Notes under the pieces: model-generated
The model's input: the letters and a program-made list of their open reading frames with translations, nothing else
Databases searched by the model: none
What the model was told of the DNA's origin: nothing
Shown: piece after piece, positions 59,696 through 64,000 of the stretch
How the letters are laid out: each line of letters begins with the position of its first letter
How positions within the stretch are numbered: position 1 is the stretch's first letter
Position numbers and translations under genes: made by a program
Source: CAZGUX01 sp964529305
Lineage (GTDB): Bacteria > Acidobacteriota > Terriglobia > Bryobacterales > Bryobacteraceae
Direction: 5' to 3'
Assembly: GCA_964529305.1 (NCBI GenBank)
Contig: CAZGUX010000128.1
Coordinates: 43,810 to 107,809 of the forward strand
Length of the DNA: 64,000 bases

Positions 59696-62600
59696 ATGCC
59701 CATACAGATGCGGAAACTCGCGGCGGCGGCCACCCTGCGGACCAGCAGCGTGCTCGTTCTATCGCTGATCCTCGCGACCACCGGCCGGCTGCCGGCCCAG
59801 CAAACCGAGGCCGCCATTAGTGGCTTGATCGTGGACTCGCAGGGCGCCGCGATCTCTGGCGCGCGAGCCGCCGCCGTCCACCTCGACACGGGCGTCAAGA
59901 CAACTACGCACTCCAACGAGACGGGCTTCTACTCGCTGCGGCCCCTGCCCATCGGCCCCTATACCGTCACCGTCGAGCAACCCGGTTTCCGGAGCGTTCA
60001 CCGCGCGGGGATCGTCCTCAGCACCGGCCAGGCTCTCGATCTCAACTTTTCGCTGGAGCCGGGCGTCGTCAGCGACAGCATCACGGTCACCGACGAACCG
60101 CCGATCCTCGAAGCTCGATCCCCGGGCGTGACCCAACTCATCGAGACGAAAAACATCGAGGAGCTGCCCCTGTTCGACCGTGGCGCCTACAACGTCGTCG
60201 AGATCACCGGCGCGGCTGTGTTCTCCCGCAGCGAAACCGGCACCCTCCCCGCGTACTCGCTCGCCGGGGGACGCGTGAACAGCCAGATGATCTGGATCGA
60301 CGGCGGCGCCGGGCAGAACATGCGCCTCGGCCAAGCCAGCGCGGATTTTAATCCACCCATCGAAGCGCTGCAAGAGGTCCGGATCATGGCCAACGGCTTC
60401 TCGGCGGAGTTCGGGGCCTCGGCCGGTGGCGTGGTCGTGGCCCATACCAAGTCGGGCGGCAACACGTTCAAGGGGTCGCTGTACGAGTACTTCCGCAACG
60501 ACGCTCTGGACGCGCCGAACTTTTTCTCTCCCATCGTGGACGGCTCGAAGCAGAGGCCTTCCCTGCGCTACAACGTGTTTGGAGGAACCGCAGGCGGGCC
60601 GATCCGGAGGGACCGCACGTTCTTCTTCTTCAGCTACCAAGGCTCGCGCCGCAACGATGGCGGCGTGCGCACTCTGACCGTGCCGACCGTGCTCGAGCGC
60701 GCGGGCGACTTCTCGCAAACCTTCAACGCGCGCGGGCTCGCCGTCGTGTACGAACCCGCCAGCAGCCGCCAGGTGGGCAATGCCGTCCTCCGCGATCCGG
60801 TTCCCGGCAACCGGATTCCCGCCGGACGAATCGATGGGGTCGCCGGTCGCTTGGTTCCTTTTTTTCCCCTGCCCAACCGGCCCCCGGACGGCATCGCCGG
60901 CGCCAACAACTTCCGGCAGAACGATGTCAACCGCGGGCGTCTCTGGAATTTCATCGTGAAACTGGATCACAACTTGAGCAGCCGCAACCGGATCACGGTC
61001 CGGTATCTCATGCGCGACAACAACAACGTGAGTTCCAGTGTCTACCCGAACCCCGCGGCCGACACCGTCAATCAGACCGCAAACGATGGCCGCTACTGGT
61101 ATGGCGCCTGGACCGGCATCGTTTCGCCGAACATCATCAACGAGCTGCGCCTGACCTCTGGTTCGAAATCGTCCTTTTTCTACGCGCGCGGAGCGGGTGA
61201 AGGCTCGCCAAGCAAGCTCGGACTTACCGGCGTCTCCGACGATTTCTTTCCACGCATCGAGCCCGCCGGTTACGCCTTCCTGGGGTCCGCGGCGCAGGAC
61301 CGGATTCAGTCCCCCACCCGGCAGGTACAACTGGTCGAGTCGCTCTCCTGGGTGCGGGGACGCCAGTCGATCAAGATCGGCGGCGAGATCCGGCCTTCCT
61401 TCAATCGCGACGTGAACCGCCCCACCGTTTCTGGCCGCTATGTCTTTAGCCGCGGCTTCTCCGGACTGCCCGGCAATACTCTCACGGGCAACGGATTTGC
61501 GACCCTGCTGCTCGGAACTCCCACCAACTTCACCACCCAGGAGACGGATGTGCTCGATCGGCGGAGCTGGTACCACGCCTGGTTTGCGCAGAGCGACTGG
61601 ACCGTCAGCCGATCGCTGACCGTGAATCTGGGTGTGCGCTGGGAGGTGGACACCCCGCTCAGCGACACTAACAACCTTATCAACGGCTTCGATCCTATCG
61701 CCATCAACCCGGTTTCGGGAACGCCGGGCGTGGTTCGTTTTCTGGGCCAGAAGGGATTCCACCAGCCTTACGGGGCCGATTGGAACAACTTCGGCCCGCG
61801 CGTCGGCTTCGCCTGGCGTCCCTTCGGACTCCAGAAGACCGTGGTTCGTGCCGGCTACGGAGCTTTCTTTGCAAACCCCGCAGGCGGGGTGAACACCGCC
61901 TCCTTGGGCTTCGAGCGCTCGGCGGTGTTGGTCCTCCCGGACAACAACCTGGGTGTTCCCTACACCATGGGGGGCGGCATTCCCGCGCCGCCCGATCGTC
62001 GGCCATTGAACGACTCCTACGGCGCCGTTCCCCTGGGCAGTCAAGCCACGACCGCGGTCACCTACTACGAACCGAATCGCCGCACCGGCTATTCCCAGCA
62101 GGTTACCGCTCGAATCCAGCACGAGCTGCCCGGGCAGATGGCCGTCGAGTACGGCTACATCGGAAATCTATCGCGCAAGCTTCCCGGCGAGAATCTGGCG
62201 ACCAACCAGATACCGCCCTCGATTCTGGGGCCGGGCCGCGATACGCAGAGGTTCCGCCCGTATCCGCAATTCGGCGGCGTCACCATCCTGTCGCCGGGCC
62301 TGGGAGTTGGCAGCTATCATGCCGGCCTGGTGAAGCTGGAGAGGCGATTCGCGCGCGGCTACAACATTCTGGCGACCTACACCTGGTCGAAGACGCTCGA
62401 CAATTCGTCCTCCGGCGGTGCCGCGTTCGGCGACGAGGGCTCCGCCTACTCGAACTACTACGACCGCCGGGCAGACTGGGGGCCTTCGGAGATCGACCTC
62501 CGCCACCGTCTCACGTGGAGTTCGGTGTGGCATTTGCCTGTCGGCAAGGGCCGCGCCTGGCTAGCGCATCACTGGACCAGCCCCATCCTGAGCCGCTGGT

Positions 62601-63034
62601 CATTGAGCGGTGTTCTGATCCTGCAAACGGGATTTCCGGTGACGGTGACCACGCTGACGAATTCGACCAATGCCTTCCCGTCTGGCGCGCAGCGGGCCGA
62701 TATTCTGCGAAATCCGAACCTGCCCGCATCCGGGCGCGGCCTGGCGCGATGGTTCGACACCGGCGCCTTCCGCCAGCCGGCGCCCTATACGTTCGGCAAT
62801 CAGGGAATCGGACACGTTCGCGCCGATGGCCGGACCACGCTGAACTGCTCCATCCTCCGCACGTTCGTTCCGCGGGAGAAGACCGAGCTACAGCTTCGGG
62901 CCGATTTTTTCAACGCGCCGAATCATCCGGATTTCGAGACGCCCGGCCGGGTGTTCGAAGGTCCGGCCTTCGGCATCGTCAGTTCGGCGTGGGCCGGGCG
63001 CCAGGTTCAGCTTGGGCTGAAGTTGTCGTTCTGA
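59696..63034 (+). CDS. Oar-like TonB-dependent receptor with carboxypeptidase regulatory domain
   Basis: The 1112-residue outer-membrane protein has a signal region (residues about 1-35) and a carboxypeptidase-regulatory domain (about 40-125: AISGLIVDSQGAAISGARAA, HSNETGFYSLRPLPIGPYTV). A plug-like domain follows (about 140-265: RIMANGFSAEFGASAGGVVV, HTKSGGNTFKGSLYEYFRND), then a large barrel ending VQLGLKLSF. Such receptors are abundant in Solibacter-type genomes and probably import large substrates such as oligosaccharides. A GGAGGA Shine-Dalgarno precedes the ATG. It lies 15 nt after the extended end of the small exported protein. Confidence 0.92.
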   Translation: MPIQMRKLAAAATLRTSSVLVLSLILATTGRLPAQQTEAAISGLIVDSQGAAISGARAAAVHLDTGVKTTTHSNETGFYSLRPLPIGPYTVTVEQPGFRSVHRAGIVLSTGQALDLNFSLEPGVVSDSITVTDEPPILEARSPGVTQLIETKNIEELPLFDRGAYNVVEITGAAVFSRSETGTLPAYSLAGGRVNSQMIWIDGGAGQNMRLGQASADFNPPIEALQEVRIMANGFSAEFGASAGGVVVAHTKSGGNTFKGSLYEYFRNDALDAPNFFSPIVDGSKQRPSLRYNVFGGTAGGPIRRDRTFFFFSYQGSRRNDGGVRTLTVPTVLERAGDFSQTFNARGLAVVYEPASSRQVGNAVLRDPVPGNRIPAGRIDGVAGRLVPFFPLPNRPPDGIAGANNFRQNDVNRGRLWNFIVKLDHNLSSRNRITVRYLMRDNNNVSSSVYPNPAADTVNQTANDGRYWYGAWTGIVSPNIINELRLTSGSKSSFFYARGAGEGSPSKLGLTGVSDDFFPRIEPAGYAFLGSAAQDRIQSPTRQVQLVESLSWVRGRQSIKIGGEIRPSFNRDVNRPTVSGRYVFSRGFSGLPGNTLTGNGFATLLLGTPTNFTTQETDVLDRRSWYHAWFAQSDWTVSRSLTVNLGVRWEVDTPLSDTNNLINGFDPIAINPVSGTPGVVRFLGQKGFHQPYGADWNNFGPRVGFAWRPFGLQKTVVRAGYGAFFANPAGGVNTASLGFERSAVLVLPDNNLGVPYTMGGGIPAPPDRRPLNDSYGAVPLGSQATTAVTYYEPNRRTGYSQQVTARIQHELPGQMAVEYGYIGNLSRKLPGENLATNQIPPSILGPGRDTQRFRPYPQFGGVTILSPGLGVGSYHAGLVKLERRFARGYNILATYTWSKTLDNSSSGGAAFGDEGSAYSNYYDRRADWGPSEIDLRHRLTWSSVWHLPVGKGRAWLAHHWTSPILSRWSLSGVLILQTGFPVTVTTLTNSTNAFPSGAQRADILRNPNLPASGRGLARWFDTGAFRQPAPYTFGNQGIGHVRADGRTTLNCSILRTFVPREKTELQLRADFFNAPNHPDFETPGRVFEGPAFGIVSSAWAGRQVQLGLKLSF

Positions 63035-63118
63035 ATGGAACGTACCCAGGCTACCCAGGCCGCGCCCGGACCCGACAATGATGGCGCACTTTGAGAAGCA
63101 GGAAATAGAGGACGCAAC

Positions 63119-64000
63119 ATGAAAGAGCAGTTTTCCAGGGGATACACCGCGCGAATCATCCGTGCGAGTGTGCTGCTAGCATTTGTTTCAGCGCCTTCCT
63201 CCAACGCGCAAACGGATGCCGCTTGCCGTCAGCGGCAATTCGGCAGATTTTCGGAATGGTCCGCCGCGGTCAATTTGGGGCCAGTCGTCAATTCCAGAAA
63301 CATGGAGTTCTGGCCGATGATCTCCCCGAACGGGCTGAGTCTTTACTTTGGCTCAAACCGTCCTGGTGGGATTCCTGGAGCCGATCGGCAGGACATCTGG
63401 GTCAGCCGGCGCGACAACCTGGATGCCCCTTGGGGAAAGCCGAGGAACCTGGGTCCGAATATCAATACGGAGTTCCGCGACAATTCTCCCAAGTTCAGCC
63501 GGGATGGACATTGGCTTGTTTTCGGCAGTACCCGCCCCAAAGGTAAGTGTATTGCCGAAAGCGTGGTTGAGTTCTATGTTTCGTATCGCGAGAATGCAGA
63601 CGACGATTTCGCCTGGGAACCAGCCGTGAACTTCGGTTGTGAGCTTAGCGGCAAAGGTGAAAATCTGAGTCCGGCCTTCTTCCACGATGATGACAAGGGG
63701 ATCACGACGATGTATTTCAGCAGTCCCCGGACTGGACGTTCGCTTTTGGCCCTGGATATTTACGTGAGCACGCGCCGCTTTCACGGCGCCTTCGGCCCGC
63801 CCATCCTGGTCCCCGAGCTCAACAGCCCGCTCGCTGATTCTGGTCCGGCGATCCGCGCGGACGGGCTGGAGATGTTTTTCAAGAGAGGCCTGCCGCCGCC
63901 CGGCCCCGCTGATTTGGTGGTAACCACACGAGAGACTACTTCTCAACCTTGGACAACACCGAAGAGCCTGGGACCACTGGTTAATAACCACGCCTTTGAC
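63119..64000 (+). CDS. Exported PD40/TolB-like propeller protein (3' end outside window)
   Basis: An open frame runs from ATG 63119 to the right edge without a stop (294 codons). It starts with a signal peptide (ARIIRASVLLAFVSAPSSNA). It has WD40-like PD40 blades: EFWPMISPNGLSLYFGSNRP, QDIWVSRRDNLDAPWGKPRN, DNSPKFSRDGHWLVFGSTRP and DSGPAIRADGLEMFFKRGLP. The Shine-Dalgarno GAGGA lies 7 nt before the start. It follows the TonB-dependent receptor by 84 nt on the same strand. Relatives include TolB-like and OmpA-linked PD40 proteins; the missing C-terminus may carry another domain. Confidence 0.82.
   Translation, partial: MKEQFSRGYTARIIRASVLLAFVSAPSSNAQTDAACRQRQFGRFSEWSAAVNLGPVVNSRNMEFWPMISPNGLSLYFGSNRPGGIPGADRQDIWVSRRDNLDAPWGKPRNLGPNINTEFRDNSPKFSRDGHWLVFGSTRPKGKCIAESVVEFYVSYRENADDDFAWEPAVNFGCELSGKGENLSPAFFHDDDKGITTMYFSSPRTGRSLLALDIYVSTRRFHGAFGPPILVPELNSPLADSGPAIRADGLEMFFKRGLPPPGPADLVVTTRETTSQPWTTPKSLGPLVNNHAFD

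Noticed and set aside
59759..62122. A 787-codon open frame on the minus strand
   Set aside because: It is antisense to the TonB-dependent receptor and results from high GC at codon position three.
1..64000. CRISPR repeat-spacer array
   Set aside because: No regularly spaced direct repeats are visible; the array of the type III-A locus must lie outside the window.

Overview
The window looks like chromosomal DNA of a high-GC, Gram-negative soil bacterium of the Acidobacteria, most like the Bryobacterales/Solibacter group. This is inferred from gene content: a GWxTD-domain protein next to a carboxypeptidase-regulatory-domain outer-membrane protein, an Oar-like TonB receptor, many Tat-exported enzymes of sugar and acid metabolism, bifunctional YncE/phosphoesterase proteins, TPR/TolB-like signalling proteins, and short palindromic repeats between genes. 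No database search was possible.

Layout. 1-3.6 kb is the distal half of a type III-A CRISPR-Cas operon: the end of cas10/csm1, then csm2, csm3, csm4 and csm5 with 4-nt overlaps. csm2 carries an unusual Arg-Asp repeat tail. A receiver/PP2C phosphatase follows. 5-6.4 kb has a slipin and a tRNA with an aberrant anticodon loop. 6.7-14 kb holds an AIM24-like protein, a GWxTD/outer-membrane protein pair, a shikimate dehydrogenase-like gene and an NfrB-like glycosyltransferase. 14-22 kb holds exported catabolic proteins: a PQQ-type propeller, an enolase-superfamily enzyme, a Gfo/Idh oxidoreductase and a DegT aminotransferase. 22-25.6 kb is ftsY-ribD-ribE facing an RluA-type pseudouridine synthase.

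25.7-28.5 kb has a leucine-rich-repeat protein and nrfHA (nitrite to ammonium) with an all-CXXCH NrfA. 28.6-38.9 kb has a YncE/phosphoesterase, a Tat-exported SelA-like PLP enzyme, a sugar isomerase-like protein, a Tam-like methyltransferase, a TPR-redoxin protein and a membrane protein. 39-46.8 kb has an oxidoreductase/aminotransferase pair, cytochrome P460, queA (apparently starting at CTG), a CocE/NonD hydrolase and a VOC protein. 47-51.9 kb has a GntR regulator tied to an M81 (MlrC) peptidase, tyrS and a mannonate dehydratase-like protein. 51.9-55.9 kb is a propeller protein with a SpoIVB-type S55 peptidase.

55.9-57.1 kb is a gene-poor island with a decayed terminase-like gene and a helically phased array of CGCAACA motifs. 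57.1-64 kb has a membrane TolB-like/TPR protein, a divergent exported protein with an apparent +1 frameshift, a TonB-dependent receptor and a truncated PD40-type protein.

The strongest candidates for something new are the phased CGCAACA array, the aberrant tRNA, the Csm2 tail, the +1 frameshift at AGA-TGA, the CTG start of queA, the intergenic palindrome family and the set of cytosolic-fold enzymes carrying Tat-like signals.
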